NCBI GenBank assembly: GCA_017694515.1
Contig: JADIMV010000054.1
Span: 1 to 46,921 of the forward strand
Direction: 5' to 3'
Origin: Candidatus Aphodosoma intestinipullorum
Lineage (GTDB): Bacteria > Bacteroidota > Bacteroidia > Bacteroidales > Paludibacteraceae
DNA length: 46,921 nucleotides
Shown: positions 15,105-24,990 of the stretch, piece after piece
How positions within the stretch are numbered: position 1 is the stretch's first letter
How the letters are laid out: every line of letters starts with the position of its first letter
Program-made: the position numbers and the translations under genes
Notes under the pieces: model-generated
Database searches by the model: none
What the model was told of the DNA's origin: nothing
Seen by the model: only the letters and a program-made list of their open reading frames with translations

Positions 15105-16301
15105 ATGCAACGATACGAAATAGCCAAAGATATATACTATGTCGGTGTGAATGACCGGCATAAGCATCTGTTCGAGAATATGCTGCCGCTGCCTTACGGA
15201 GTGTCGTACAACTCGTACCTTATTGTCGATGAGAAAGTCGCGCTTGTCGATACAGTAGAAGGCCCATTTGCGGAAGAGCTGCTTGACAACATAAAGGAAG
15301 TGATAGGCGACCGCAGGTTGGACTACTTGATTGTCAACCACATGGAGCCAGACCATTCGTCCGGCATAAGGATTATGCTGGCGCATTATCCCGGTCTGAA
15401 GCTGATAGTCAATGCCAAGACTATCGATATGCTGAAAGGGTATTACGGTCTCAATGAGGATGTAATGCTGGAAGTCAAGAACGGTGAGGAGATTTCCCTT
15501 GGCGGACGTATGCTCAGTTTCCATTTCGCACCGATGGTACATTGGCCGGAAGTGATGATGACATACGTGGCAAAAGACCAGATACTGTTCTCGGCCGATG
15601 CGTTCGGATGTTTCGGCACTCTGGATGGAGCGGTACTCGACACACATCTTAATCTCGGCCTGTATTTCGACGAGATGTACCGGTATTATGCAAACATCGT
15701 CGGGAAATACGGCTCTCCTGTACAGACAGCACTGAAGAAACTGGGGGGACTGCCCCTTTCGATGATATGTTCTACACATGGGCCTGTCTGGACAAAGCAT
15801 ATACCTGAGGTTGTCGGCATATACGATGAGTTAAGCAGCGGAAAGACTCAGGAAGGGGTAGTGATAGCATACGGTTCGATGTACGGGCATACAGAACAGA
15901 TGGCCGAAATGGTGGCGCGTGGTGTCGCATCTGTCATGAAGAATGTGCGTATATATGATGTGTCGACCGCAGACCACTCTCTGCTCTTGAGCGAGATTTT
16001 CAAATATAAAGGTCTGATACTCGGTTCGCCTACATATTGCAATGAGATATACCCCAATATGCAGTATATCATGAATAAGATTGCCACACGGAACATAAAA
16101 GACCGTGTGTTCGGTTATTGGGGATCGTTCACATGGGCCGGTGCGGCAGCAAAAGGGTTCGCTTCATTCGCGGAAAGCATGAAATGGGAAGAACCGGTAG
16201 GACTGGAAATCAAACAGTCGATGACCCAAGCCCAGGCTGATGAACTTTTTGAACTTGGCAGACAAGTTGCGGAGCGTGTGAAAAAGGCATTTATTAAATA
16301 G
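15105..16301 (+). CDS. fprA: Flavodiiron protein (A-type flavoprotein)
   Basis: Reduces O2 to water and/or NO to N2O, protecting anaerobes. The 398-aa product has an N-terminal metallo-beta-lactamase-like domain with diiron ligands in NHMEPDHSSG, FHFAPMVHWPE and FSADAFG, then HGPVW. A C-terminal flavodoxin domain from about residue 250 has the FMN loop GSMYGHTEQMA. There is no extra rubredoxin domain, so it is class A. The ATG at 15105 is chosen since the frame upstream lies within fabD. A strong hairpin follows at 16314-16340. The choice between O2 and NO as substrate cannot be read from sequence. Confidence 0.94.
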   Translation: MQRYEIAKDIYYVGVNDRHKHLFENMLPLPYGVSYNSYLIVDEKVALVDTVEGPFAEELLDNIKEVIGDRRLDYLIVNHMEPDHSSGIRIMLAHYPGLKLIVNAKTIDMLKGYYGLNEDVMLEVKNGEEISLGGRMLSFHFAPMVHWPEVMMTYVAKDQILFSADAFGCFGTLDGAVLDTHLNLGLYFDEMYRYYANIVGKYGSPVQTALKKLGGLPLSMICSTHGPVWTKHIPEVVGIYDELSSGKTQEGVVIAYGSMYGHTEQMAEMVARGVASVMKNVRIYDVSTADHSLLLSEIFKYKGLILGSPTYCNEIYPNMQYIMNKIATRNIKDRVFGYWGSFTWAGAAAKGFASFAESMKWEEPVGLEIKQSMTQAQADELFELGRQVAERVKKAFIK

Positions 16302-16313
16302 ATTATTTTATCT

Positions 16314-16340
16314 GTCGGGTGCCAACTGTTGGCATCCGAC
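16314..16340 (+). terminator. Terminator-like hairpin after the flavodiiron gene
   Basis: A 12-bp stem (16314-16325 with 16329-16340, one G-U pair) with a 3-nt loop, followed by a weak CTGTTTTA tail, precedes nagB. Confidence 0.65.
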
Positions 16341-16376
16341 ACCTGTTTTATATAATCATTTCAAGTTCAGTTTATT

Positions 16377-17189
16377 ATGAGATTAATTATTCAACCTGAC
16401 TATTCGAATGTATCGAAGTGGACGGCCAACTATGTGGCAAAACGGATAATCGAAGCCAATCCGACGGCGGACAAGCCTTTTGTCCTCGGATTGCCGACAG
16501 GCTCATCTCCGCTCGGCACATACAAGGAACTTATAGAACTTAACAAAAAAGGTGTAGTGTCATTCAAGAATGTCATAACATTCAATATGGATGAATATAT
16601 AGGCTTGCCTAAAAATCATCCCGAGAGTTATCACTCGTTCATGTGGAACAACTTCTTTTCTCATATAGACATAAGGAAAGAGAATGTGAACATACTTGAC
16701 GGCAATGCGGAAAACATCGATGAGGAGTGCAGCCGGTACGAGGAGAAAATCAAGGCCGTGGGCGGCATAGACCTCTTTTTGGGCGGCATAGGACCGGACG
16801 GCCATATAGCTTTCAATGAGCCCGGGTCATCACTCGTGTCACGCACGCGCAAGAAGAACCTGACAACTGACACAATAATAGCCAATTCGCGCTTCTTCAA
16901 CAACGACATCAACCTCGTGCCGAAGACGGCTGTCACTGTGGGTGTAGGCACTGTCATGGATGCACGAGAGGTACTGATTATTGTCAACGGCTATGCAAAA
17001 GCGCGCGCTTTACGGCACGCTGTGGAGGAGGGCGTGTCGCAGATGTGGACTATTTCCGCATTGCAGCTGCACCCGAAGAGCCTTATAGTGTGCGATTATG
17101 ACGCATGCTATGAGCTTAAAGTCGGCACATACAAATATTTCCTTGACATAGAGAAGGATAACCTCAGTCCCGAACTACTGCTCAAATGA
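16377..17189 (+). CDS. nagB: Glucosamine-6-phosphate deaminase
   Basis: Converts glucosamine-6-phosphate to fructose-6-phosphate and ammonia, recycling amino sugars into glycolysis. The 270-aa product matches the classical NagB length. It has [16 protein letters not shown], the catalytic Asp in [26 protein letters not shown] with catalytic His/Glu, and the ring-opening and allosteric-type motifs [13 protein letters not shown] and [14 protein letters not shown]. The start is the ATG right after the hairpin region. It is flanked by hairpins on both sides (16314-16340 and 17218-17257), so it may be transcribed as a single gene. Confidence 0.96.
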   Translation: MRLIIQPDYSNVSKWTANYVAKRIIEANPTADKPFVLGLPTGSSPLGTYKELIELNKKGVVSFKNVITFNMDEYIGLPKNHPESYHSFMWNNFFSHIDIRKENVNILDGNAENIDEECSRYEEKIKAVGGIDLFLGGIGPDGHIAFNEPGSSLVSRTRKKNLTTDTIIANSRFFNNDINLVPKTAVTVGVGTVMDAREVLIIVNGYAKARALRHAVEEGVSQMWTISALQLHPKSLIVCDYDACYELKVGTYKYFLDIEKDNLSPELLLK

Positions 17190-17217
17190 ATGTGTAAGGT
17201 AGGAGACTGCCATATTT

Positions 17218-17257
17218 ATGGGAGATGCTAAGGTAATGCCACGCATCTCCCATTTAT
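17218..17257 (+). terminator. Terminator-like hairpin after nagB
   Basis: Perfect 11-bp stem ATGGGAGATGC (17218-17228) with GCATCTCCCAT (17243-17253), followed by TTAT. Confidence 0.65.
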
Positions 17258-17327
17258 TGCTATTAACCCGGACTGTCGCTATGATATTGTGGACAGCTGG
17301 GGGAATATAAAACGGTAGATTGAAAAG

Positions 17328-18860
17328 ATGCAAACACCAAGATATGAAGTTGAAGCGGGAATAAACGGCTGTCTCCTCATTCGGGACTCGCACAGTTCGG
17401 ACTTGACATCGCTTACAAAACACGGGCTTGAATTTCTTGAGCAGCAGTCGGCCAATCAAGGTCTGCGGCGCATACTTATTGTGTCGGACATTGACGGCAA
17501 CGACCTTGCGTGTGAGATGTTCTATTCTAATATACAGCAGGTCATAAGATCAGGGGCAGTCAACAGCATAATATTCATAGGCAACGATTTATACAGTCAC
17601 GCATATATGTTTGACGAAATGCGTGACAAGATGTTTTTCCAGACTACGGACGAGTTTCTTTCTTCCCCGTTTCTTGATTCCATATCGGGTGATGCCATTC
17701 TTTTGAAAATAGCTCCCGCCTTCGAACCGGAGCGCATACAGACACATCTGCAAAGTATGGCGCACGAGACAGTTCTGGAAATCAATTTTGATGCCATGTT
17801 CCATAATATCGACTATTTCAGGTCAAAACTGAGACCAGAGACCAAGCTGATGTGTATGGTCAAGGCTTCAGCATACGGCAGCGGGTCTATAGAAGTGGCT
17901 CAGGCATTACAGCATTACGGTTGCAACTATCTCGGCGTGGCGTTTGCTCATGAAGGGGTAGAACTGCGTAAGGCCGGCATCAGTCTACCTATCATCGTAC
18001 TCGACCCAGTCGCTCCGGCCATGTACCATATAATAAAACATCGGCTTGAACCTGAGATATTCTCGTTCAGCATATTGCAGGAGACTATGAATGAGGTCAG
18101 GCGGCAGGGGATGTCAGACTATCCTGTCCATATCAAGCTCGATACCGGAATGCACCGTTCCGGCTTTGACACTGGTGATTTGCCGAAACTGATAAAGATA
18201 TTGGAGGGTCAGCAGCTTGTGAAAGTCTCATCGATAATGTCGCATCTCGCTTCAGCAGACGATACGGATATGGCATCGGATACGTTCACACTCTCGCAGA
18301 TAGAGATGTTCCGAAGCAACGCCGAACAGATAAAATCATCGCTCGGTTATCCGATAATGCTGCACACACTCAACACAGCGGGCATAGAGCGTTTCTCTGA
18401 ATATCAATTTGATATGGTACGTCTCGGTATAGGGCTGTGGGGGTATAACTGCGAAAACCAAGACAAGCTGCGCAATGTATGTTCGTTGTCAACGCACATC
18501 ATACAGCTGAAAGACGTGGCTGCCGGCGAGACAGTGGGATATAACCGCCGAGGGGCTGTACCATCACCGAAGAAAGTCGCATTGCTGCCGTTGGGCTATG
18601 CCGACGGGATAGACCGCAGGCTCGGCAACGGGAAGGCTTCATTCTTCATAAATGGGCACAAGGTTCATACGATAGGCAATATATGTATGGATCTGCTGAT
18701 GGTGGATGTGACTGGGCTTGATGTCAAGGTAGGCGACAAGGTTGTGATATTCAGTGATGAACAACCGTTATCGGACATAGCCGGGATGCTCGGCACTATC
18801 ACATACGAAGTGCTGACATCCGTGTCGCCACGTGTGCGGCGTGTATATTACAGAGAGTAA
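17328..18860 (+). CDS. alr: Alanine racemase with a vestigial MurF C-terminal domain at its N-terminus
   Basis: Interconverts L- and D-alanine for peptidoglycan. The 510-aa product is longer than a normal Alr (about 370 aa). Residues from about 148 on are a complete racemase: PLP lysine Lys179 in MVKASAYGSG, HLASADDTD, LNTAGIERF, the Tyr in VGYNRRGAV, and LPLGYADGIDRRLGNG. The first 145 residues (GINGCLLIRDSHSSDLTSL and onward) resemble the C-terminal domain of MurF. Many Bacteroidota have a MurF-Alr fusion of about 800 aa. Here the MurF N-terminal and ATPase domains are absent, and non-coding DNA with a hairpin lies upstream. I infer an old truncation that kept racemase activity. Confidence 0.92.
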   Translation: MQTPRYEVEAGINGCLLIRDSHSSDLTSLTKHGLEFLEQQSANQGLRRILIVSDIDGNDLACEMFYSNIQQVIRSGAVNSIIFIGNDLYSHAYMFDEMRDKMFFQTTDEFLSSPFLDSISGDAILLKIAPAFEPERIQTHLQSMAHETVLEINFDAMFHNIDYFRSKLRPETKLMCMVKASAYGSGSIEVAQALQHYGCNYLGVAFAHEGVELRKAGISLPIIVLDPVAPAMYHIIKHRLEPEIFSFSILQETMNEVRRQGMSDYPVHIKLDTGMHRSGFDTGDLPKLIKILEGQQLVKVSSIMSHLASADDTDMASDTFTLSQIEMFRSNAEQIKSSLGYPIMLHTLNTAGIERFSEYQFDMVRLGIGLWGYNCENQDKLRNVCSLSTHIIQLKDVAAGETVGYNRRGAVPSPKKVALLPLGYADGIDRRLGNGKASFFINGHKVHTIGNICMDLLMVDVTGLDVKVGDKVVIFSDEQPLSDIAGMLGTITYEVLTSVSPRVRRVYYRE

Positions 18861-18864
18861 GTCT

Positions 18865-19494
18865 ATGCCTGAAAAAAATGACACATATCTCACGATAGCC
18901 GCTCCGTCTGAGGCTGTATATAAGGACAAGGGAAGCAAGTTTCTCGCATTCGCCTATCCTGTGCAGACGCTTGAACAGGTGAAAACCATCATAGAGCAGA
19001 AGCGCAAGGAATTCTATGATGCGCGTCATGTCTGTTATGCATATATGCTCGGGTATGAACGTGCTGTATTCCGTGCCAATGATGACGGTGAGCCGTCAGG
19101 CACTGCGGGCAAACCTATCCTTGGACAGATAAACAGCGCACAACTGACAGATATACTGATAGTTGTCGTGCGTTATTTCGGAGGTATACTGCTCGGCACA
19201 AGTGGACTTATACAGGCATACAAAACCGCCGCTGCCTATGCAATAGGCACTTCGGCCATAGAAGAGCGCATAGTTGAGCGGCTTTTCGCGGCAAATTGCG
19301 GCTACGATATGCTTAACAGCGTGATGCGTATTGTGAAAGAGTGCCGTCTTACAGTCGTGTCGCAGCGACAAGAACTTGACTGTACACTAATCCTGTCAGT
19401 ACGCCTGTCGCAAATAGAACCTGTGAAAGAGAGGTTCTCAAAACTCGACTTTGTGCGTTTCGAGGAATATGTGGAGGCAGAGGTAGGGGAGTGA
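18865..19494 (+). CDS. YigZ/IMPACT family protein
   Basis: A 209-aa member of the UPF0029/IMPACT family (YigZ). The conserved core is GSKFLAFAYPV, ARHVCYAYMLG, then NDDGEPSGTAGKPIL and VVVRYFGGILLGTSGLIQAY, which is the family signature. A C-terminal DUF1949-like region follows. The cellular role is not settled in bacteria; eukaryotic IMPACT acts on translation control. The ATG at 18865 comes 4 nt after the alr stop, and the longer frame from 18832 overlaps alr. It converges on prmA with only 5 nt between stops. Confidence 0.9.
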   Translation: MPEKNDTYLTIAAPSEAVYKDKGSKFLAFAYPVQTLEQVKTIIEQKRKEFYDARHVCYAYMLGYERAVFRANDDGEPSGTAGKPILGQINSAQLTDILIVVVRYFGGILLGTSGLIQAYKTAAAYAIGTSAIEERIVERLFAANCGYDMLNSVMRIVKECRLTVVSQRQELDCTLILSVRLSQIEPVKERFSKLDFVRFEEYVEAEVGE

Positions 19495-19499
19495 CTGGA

Positions 19500-20360
19500 C
19501 TATAATTTCCTGTATCTCACCGCAACCCAGTTGTTATCGGTGCGTTTCTCTTCGAGTGAAAGCCCCGATTCGCGTGCACACCTGTCTATCATATCCATGT
19601 CTTCAGAATAGAAACCGCTCATTATCAGGCAACCTCCTTTATCAAGGCAAGAGACATAGGCCGCCATATCCGCCAGCAGGATATTACGGTTTATATTCGC
19701 CATTATGAGCGAGTAGCGGCAGTCGGAACGACGCAAGGCAGATGCGTCGCCAAGCAATACTTCTATCTTATTGTCAAGTCCGTTTATACGTATATTCTCT
19801 GTAGCATTGCGCTGCGACCATGGGTCGATGTCAATGGCCGTAATCTTCCTTGCCCCCCGCATGGCAGCAAGTATGGACAGGACGGCGGTGCCACATCCCA
19901 TGTCGAGCACGGTTTCTCCGTCAAGCGTCGGCATATCGAGCAGCATACGCAATATCATGCGCGTAGTCTCGTGATAACCGGTGCCGAACGACTGTACGGG
20001 GTTTATAATTATATCGTACCTGTATTGCTTGGACAGCTGTCTGCCTGATGGGCGGATGATGCAATCACCGCTTATCTCTATCGGTTCAAAACCTGTCTTT
20101 TCCCACACTTCGTTCCAGTTTCTGTCTGCAATGTCCGCAATGCGGAAAGCTATCTTGCCTGCTTCAATGCACGGCATTTCCATGATTGCCTTCTTCATGG
20201 TATCCACATCAAAGAGGTCGGCAGGGCAGTAGGCCACAATACCCTGAGATGTCTCCTCGAAACTGTCAAACCCAACCTCGGCGAGATACGCCGGCAGAAG
20301 TTCCACCACGAAATCGGCTGTATCTGCGTCTATGCGGAATGTCACTTGCTTGTAATCCAT
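19500..20360 (-). CDS. prmA: Ribosomal protein L11 methyltransferase
   Basis: SAM-dependent trimethylation of ribosomal protein L11. The 286-aa product has an N-terminal substrate-recognition domain of about 120 residues and a C-terminal Rossmann methyltransferase domain. That domain contains PVQSFGTGYHETTRMIL, the SAM site LDMGCGTAVLSILAAMRGA, AIDIDPWS and MANINRNILL (the NPPY-like catalytic position). Length matches PrmA. The start is 68 nt behind gltX, with a strong hairpin in that gap. Confidence 0.93.
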   Translation of the reverse strand: MDYKQVTFRIDADTADFVVELLPAYLAEVGFDSFEETSQGIVAYCPADLFDVDTMKKAIMEMPCIEAGKIAFRIADIADRNWNEVWEKTGFEPIEISGDCIIRPSGRQLSKQYRYDIIINPVQSFGTGYHETTRMILRMLLDMPTLDGETVLDMGCGTAVLSILAAMRGARKITAIDIDPWSQRNATENIRINGLDNKIEVLLGDASALRRSDCRYSLIMANINRNILLADMAAYVSCLDKGGCLIMSGFYSEDMDMIDRCARESGLSLEEKRTDNNWVAVRYRKL

Positions 20361-20374
20361 AAAATACTAAAAGC

Positions 20375-20409
20375 AGACCCTTCAAGATTGTGTTCATCTT
20401 GAAGGGTCT
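20375..20409 (-). terminator. Hairpin between gltX and prmA
   Basis: Perfect 14-bp stem (20375-20388 with 20396-20409) and 7-nt loop. Read on the minus strand it is followed by GCTTTTAGTATTTT. It may end most gltX transcripts and lower prmA expression. Confidence 0.7.
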
Positions 20410-20428
20410 TTGCGTTATAACCTGTAAA

Positions 20429-21946
20429 TCATTTCGGCAAGGCCGCGAATGCCGTCTCCATGCGGCGGAGGGTCTCCTCTTTGCCGAGGACGGCAGTCAC
20501 TTCAAACATGTGTGGTCCTTTAAGTTCGCCGACAAGCATGAGGCGGAACGGGTTCATCACATTGCCGAGAGGGTAGCCCTTCTGTTCGCACCACGCTTTT
20601 ACATGGGCTTCGCTGCCTTCAATGTCGTCATAGTTGTCCCATGCAGCCATTACATCATAGAGTTCATGCATGATGCGCGGGGTTTCCTCCTTCCAGCGTT
20701 TCTGTATGGCCTTTTCGTCATACGATGTCGGGGCAATCCAGAAGAACGAGCAGAGTGGCCACAACTCCTTGATGAAGCTGACGCGCGATTTCATGAAACC
20801 TACGACCTGTTCTACTTTCGCCATGTCAGTCACAACGCCGTTGGCTGTGATGTCTTTCATCATCTCTTCCGCTATACGGCGGTTGTCGGCCATTTGCAGA
20901 TACTGGTGGTTGAACCATTTGCCTTTCTCGAAATCGAATTTCGCGCCGCTCTTTGAACAGCGTTCGAGGCGGAACAGACTGACGAGTTCGTCCAGTGACA
21001 TAATCTCCTGCTCCGTCCCCGGATTCCATCCGAGCAGCGCAAGGAAATTGATTACCGCCTCTGGCAGATAGCCGCTCTCGCGGTAGCCTGATGAGACATC
21101 GCCTGTCTTCGGGTCATGCCATTCGAGCGGGAACACTGGAAAACCGAGACGGTCGCCGTCGCGCTTGCTGAGTTTGCCGTTGCCGTCCGGTTTCAGCAGG
21201 AGCGGCAGATGGGCGAAGCGGGGCATCGTGTCGCTCCAGCCGAGATATTTGTAGAGTAGTACATGGAGCGGTGCGCTTGGCAGCCACTCTTCCCCGCGTA
21301 TGACATGAGTGATGTGCATCATGTGGTCATCTACAATGTTGGCAAGGTGATATGTCGGCAGATTGTCGGCCGATTTGTACAGCACCTTGTCGTCGATGAT
21401 GGACGAGTTGATATGTACTTCGCCGCGGATTATGTCGTTCACAACGATGTCCTCTCCCGGCTCTATCTTGATGCGCACAACGTATTTGTCGCCGTTGGCA
21501 ATGCGCCGCGCGGTCTCCTCCCCGCCTATCACGAGGGAGTTGTCCATTGAGAGTCGGGTAGTGGCATCATATTGGAAATTAGGTATTTCCTTACGCTTTG
21601 CCTCAAGTTTCTCCGGTGTGTCAAATGCTACATACGCAAGGCCGTCACGCAGTAGCTGGTCTACATATACCTTGTATATCTCTTTGCGTTCGCTTTGGCG
21701 ATACGGTCCATATTCGCCCCCGAACGACACGCCTTCGTCGAATTTGATGCCGAGCCACTTGAACGATTCTATAATGTATTCCTCCGCACCGGGTACAAAA
21801 CGGTTGCTGTCAGTGTCCTCTATGCGGAATACAAATTCACCGCCGTGCTGGCGGGCAAAAAGATAGTTATACAGAGCCGTGCGCACACCGCCGATATGCA
21901 GAGGCCCTGTGGGCGACGGCGCAAACCTTACGCGTACTTTATCCAT
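20429..21946 (-). CDS. gltX: Glutamyl-tRNA synthetase
   Basis: Class I synthetase charging tRNA-Glu. The 505-aa product has the N-terminal HIGH-type signature [21 protein letters not shown], the [15 protein letters not shown] segment, and the KMSKS-type loop [15 protein letters not shown] helical anticodon-binding part follows. Length is usual for the phylum. The start at 21946 is 14 nt from the aspS stop, so aspS and gltX form one transcription unit. Confidence 0.96.
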   Translation of the reverse strand: MDKVRVRFAPSPTGPLHIGGVRTALYNYLFARQHGGEFVFRIEDTDSNRFVPGAEEYIIESFKWLGIKFDEGVSFGGEYGPYRQSERKEIYKVYVDQLLRDGLAYVAFDTPEKLEAKRKEIPNFQYDATTRLSMDNSLVIGGEETARRIANGDKYVVRIKIEPGEDIVVNDIIRGEVHINSSIIDDKVLYKSADNLPTYHLANIVDDHMMHITHVIRGEEWLPSAPLHVLLYKYLGWSDTMPRFAHLPLLLKPDGNGKLSKRDGDRLGFPVFPLEWHDPKTGDVSSGYRESGYLPEAVINFLALLGWNPGTEQEIMSLDELVSLFRLERCSKSGAKFDFEKGKWFNHQYLQMADNRRIAEEMMKDITANGVVTDMAKVEQVVGFMKSRVSFIKELWPLCSFFWIAPTSYDEKAIQKRWKEETPRIMHELYDVMAAWDNYDDIEGSEAHVKAWCEQKGYPLGNVMNPFRLMLVGELKGPHMFEVTAVLGKEETLRRMETAFAALPK

Positions 21947-21960
21947 TGGCTGTCTGTCTC

Positions 21961-23721
21961 TTATTTGTTTTCAACTTTGAGTGAAAGCTCTTTCAGCTGT
22001 GCATCTTCGAGCGCGGCCGGAGCGTCTATCATCACATCGCGCCCTGCGTTGTTCTTGGGGAACGCGATACAGTCGCGTATGCTGTCAAGCCCTGCGAACA
22101 GCGACACGAAGCGGTCGAGGCCGTAGGCCAGACCTCCGTGGGGCGGTGCACCGAACTTGAATGCGTTCATCAGGAAGCCGAACTGTTCCTCAGCCCTTTC
22201 GGGAGTGAAGCCGAGAAGTTCGAACATCTTGTGCTGCAACTTGCTGTCGTGAATACGGATTGACCCTCCGCCTACCTCTACTCCGTTGATTACCATGTCG
22301 TAAGCGTTGGCACGCACTGCGCCCGGGTCTGTGTCGAGCAGCGGGATGTCTTCCGGTTTCGGCGATGTGAAAGGATGATGCATCGCGTAGAAACGGCCGT
22401 CCTCTTCGCTCCACTCGAAGAGCGGGAAGTCTATCACCCAAAGACATGAATATTTGTTCTTGTCGCGAAGCCCGAGCTGCGCGCCCATTTCGAGACGCAG
22501 TTCGCACAGCTGCTTGCGCGTCTTGTCCGCATTGTCGCCGCTGAGCATGAGTATCAGGTCGCCCGCCTCAGCATTCATCGCCGCCTTCAACTGCTGTAAT
22601 ACCTCCTGCGGATAGAACTTATCCACGCTTGACTTAACATTCCCGTCTGCCTCTACCCGTGCATAAACCTTGCCTTTCGCACCTATCTGCGGGCGTTTGA
22701 CGAACTCGGTCAGCGCGTCGAGCTGTTTGCGCGTGTACGACGCTGCGCCTTTTGCGCAGATGCCGCCTATGTATGCCGCGCTGTCGAAGACAGGGAAGCC
22801 ATGCCCTTTCATTATGTCCATCAGCTCTACGAAACGCATGTCGAAACGGGTGTCGGGCTTGTCGGAACCGTAATATTTCATGGCGTCGTGCCACGTCATC
22901 CGCGGCAGTGCCGGTATCTCTATCCCTTTGATGGTCTTGAATAGGTGGCGGGTCATGCCCTCGAAGAGTTCGAGTATGTCTTCCTGCTCCACGAACGACA
23001 TCTCACAGTCTATCTGCGTGAATTCCGGCTGACGGTCAGCGCGGAGGTCCTCATCGCGGAAACACTTGACTATCTGGAAATACCTGTCGAAGCCGCTCAC
23101 CATCAGCAGCTGCTTGAACGTCTGCGGACTCTGCGGCAGGGCGTAGAACTGCCCGGGGTTCATCCTGCTCGGCACTACGAAGTCACGCGCTCCTTCGGGT
23201 GTTGACTTTATCAGCACGGGGGTCTCCACCTCGAGAAATCCTTTCGAGTCGAGATAGCGGCGCACTTCGAACGCCATCTTGTGCCTCAGTTCGAGGTTGG
23301 CTCTCACGCAGTTGCGGCGCAAGTCGAGATAGCGGTACTGCATACGGAGGTCATCGCCGCCGTCTGTTTCGTCCTCAATAGTGAACGGCGGTGTGGCCGA
23401 CTCGTTAAGGATGTTCATCTCTTTTACAGTTTTTACAGTGATTTCTATCTCTCCGGTAGGCATCTTGGGGTTCTTCGCGCTTCTTTCTGTCACTACGCCG
23501 GTCACCTGAAGCACATATTCGCGCCCGAGATGGTTGGCCGCCTCGCAGAGTGCCGCGTCGGTCTCCTGATTGAACACAAGTTGGGTCAGGCCGTAGCGGT
23601 CACGAAGATCGACGAATGTCATTCCCCCCATTTTCCTTATGCGCTGCACCCATCCCGCCAATGTCACGGTCTCCCCGAGATTGGCCATGCGCAGCTCGCC
23701 GCAATTGTGATTTCTGTACAT
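21961..23721 (-). CDS. aspS: Aspartyl-tRNA synthetase
   Basis: Class II synthetase, 586 aa, bacterial type. It has an OB-fold anticodon domain ([23 protein letters not shown]), then class II motif 2 ([18 protein letters not shown]) and motif 3 ([15 protein letters not shown]), with the bacterial GAD insertion domain between. The frame extends to 23757, but I start at 23721 ([11 protein letters not shown]), the conserved N-terminus. It has its own promoter at 23813-23842. The mRNA probably continues into gltX. Confidence 0.96.
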   Translation of the reverse strand: MYRNHNCGELRMANLGETVTLAGWVQRIRKMGGMTFVDLRDRYGLTQLVFNQETDAALCEAANHLGREYVLQVTGVVTERSAKNPKMPTGEIEITVKTVKEMNILNESATPPFTIEDETDGGDDLRMQYRYLDLRRNCVRANLELRHKMAFEVRRYLDSKGFLEVETPVLIKSTPEGARDFVVPSRMNPGQFYALPQSPQTFKQLLMVSGFDRYFQIVKCFRDEDLRADRQPEFTQIDCEMSFVEQEDILELFEGMTRHLFKTIKGIEIPALPRMTWHDAMKYYGSDKPDTRFDMRFVELMDIMKGHGFPVFDSAAYIGGICAKGAASYTRKQLDALTEFVKRPQIGAKGKVYARVEADGNVKSSVDKFYPQEVLQQLKAAMNAEAGDLILMLSGDNADKTRKQLCELRLEMGAQLGLRDKNKYSCLWVIDFPLFEWSEEDGRFYAMHHPFTSPKPEDIPLLDTDPGAVRANAYDMVINGVEVGGGSIRIHDSKLQHKMFELLGFTPERAEEQFGFLMNAFKFGAPPHGGLAYGLDRFVSLFAGLDSIRDCIAFPKNNAGRDVMIDAPAALEDAQLKELSLKVENK

Positions 23722-23812
23722 ATTGTTCCTGAAACTAATTTCTGGACATGTCCGCATCGTACGCTGGCTTCAGCCGCACTCGTCGTACCTGTCCGTTTGT
23801 CAATACATTTTG

Positions 23813-23842
23813 CAAAGTTAGTTAAATATTGCGGAACGGCAA
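23813..23842 (-). promoter_or_regulatory. Bacteroidota-type promoter of aspS
   Basis: On the minus strand TTG (23840-23842), 19-bp spacer, TAACTTTG (23813-23820). Confidence 0.7.
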
Positions 23843-23904
23843 GAGGTGCGTGGGTTTTATTTTAGGCGTGACGCTATGGGAGAGGGCAGGGTGAGGATAA
23901 GGCG

Positions 23905-23961
23905 AGAGTACGTGTTTGGCAGGTCGCGGATGGCGTGCGGATAGGTCGAGAGTACGTGTTT
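23905..23961 (+). repeat. Intergenic repeat, pair of exact cores (copies 3 and 4)
   Basis: GAGAGTACGTGTTT occurs at 23905-23918 and 23948-23961, 43 bp apart. Both are preceded by a GGATA(A)GG-like stretch (GAGGATAAGGC and CGGATAGGTC). The pair lies upstream of the aspS promoter and downstream of the ABC ATPase stop. Confidence 0.85.
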
Positions 23962-24010
23962 CGTTTGAAGATGTGTGCGGTGTCCGGCGGGAGATGCGGG
24001 GGGCTCTTTT

Positions 24011-24982
24011 TCAGGTGTTGTAAAGTATATGGCGGATGACGCTCTCTATCGAGCCGAATGTCTTGCCACGGTACTCGAACCTGTCCGGCGACGCCGCCGT
24101 GATTGTGGTCTCCGCGCCTGCGTCGATGTTTATCCCGCACCGGTTCAGTGCGCGGGAGAGCCATACGGACGGCAGCCGCTCTCCAGTGACATTGACCGTG
24201 AGGTCTCCCATGATGTGGTTCACCTTGCAGTGACCGTCCTCCTCGTCGAACAGGAACTTGTCGCTCCCGAACGCCTGCTGGAACTTCCCGCTGAGCATCA
24301 GGTCCTCCGGTATGCCGCATTCCATCCCGCTTCCAGAGAAGAGCCATATCTTGTCGGCGGTTTGCAGGGCGAGGTCGAGCTCATGGGTGGAGAGTATGAA
24401 CGTCTTGCCGGTGTTCACGGACAAACGCCTGAGCAGCAGCATTATCTCTATCCTGTTGGGCAGGTCGAGGTGTGCCGTCGGCTCATCAAGGAGCACTATC
24501 GGCGTGTCCTGAGCCAATGCCTTGGCTATCACGGCACGCTGTTTCTCCCCGTCGGAAATCTCGTTTGCCATGCAATGCTTCTTGTGCGTCAGGTTCACGT
24601 GCGCCAGCGCGGTGTCGATTATCTTCTCGTCTTCGCACGACAGCCCGCCGCCCCAGCCCGTGTAGGGGAAACGCCCGTAGGCCACGAGGTCATGCACTGT
24701 GAGGTTGTCTATGTCTATTCGTTCTGTGAGTACCAGCGAGAAGAGTTTCGCACGCTCTTTCTTGTTTATACCGTGCAGCGGCTCTCCCTTGATGGCTATC
24801 GTGCCTGAGAGCGGCCTTTGCAGTCCCGCGAGTGTGCGGAGCAATGTGCTTTTTCCTGTGCCGTTAGTGCCGGTCAGGCATATCAGGTCACGCGGGTACG
24901 CCGTCAGGCAGAGGCTGCTCTGTACGGCGCGGCGGCCATAGCCGATGGTCAGGTTTTCCGTGTGCAGTATGGGGTTTTCCAT
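24011..24982 (-). CDS. FecE/BtuD-type ABC transporter ATPase
   Basis: ATP-binding subunit of an importer for iron chelates or cobalamin, 323 aa. It has Walker A GTNGTGKST, the Q-loop region LFSLVLTERI, the signature EISDGEKQRAVIAKAL (SDGEK in place of SGGEQ) and Walker B IVLLDEPTAHLD, then a switch His in STHELD. About 70 extra C-terminal residues (from GSDKFLFDEEDGH) form an added domain of unknown role. The frame is open upstream to 25444 but only as out-of-frame overlap with the permease. I start at 24982 (MENPILHTENL). It is 8 nt behind the permease gene. Confidence 0.9.
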   Translation of the reverse strand: MENPILHTENLTIGYGRRAVQSSLCLTAYPRDLICLTGTNGTGKSTLLRTLAGLQRPLSGTIAIKGEPLHGINKKERAKLFSLVLTERIDIDNLTVHDLVAYGRFPYTGWGGGLSCEDEKIIDTALAHVNLTHKKHCMANEISDGEKQRAVIAKALAQDTPIVLLDEPTAHLDLPNRIEIMLLLRRLSVNTGKTFILSTHELDLALQTADKIWLFSGSGMECGIPEDLMLSGKFQQAFGSDKFLFDEEDGHCKVNHIMGDLTVNVTGERLPSVWLSRALNRCGINIDAGAETTITAASPDRFEYRGKTFGSIESVIRHILYNT

Positions 24983-24990
24983 TTGTGTCG

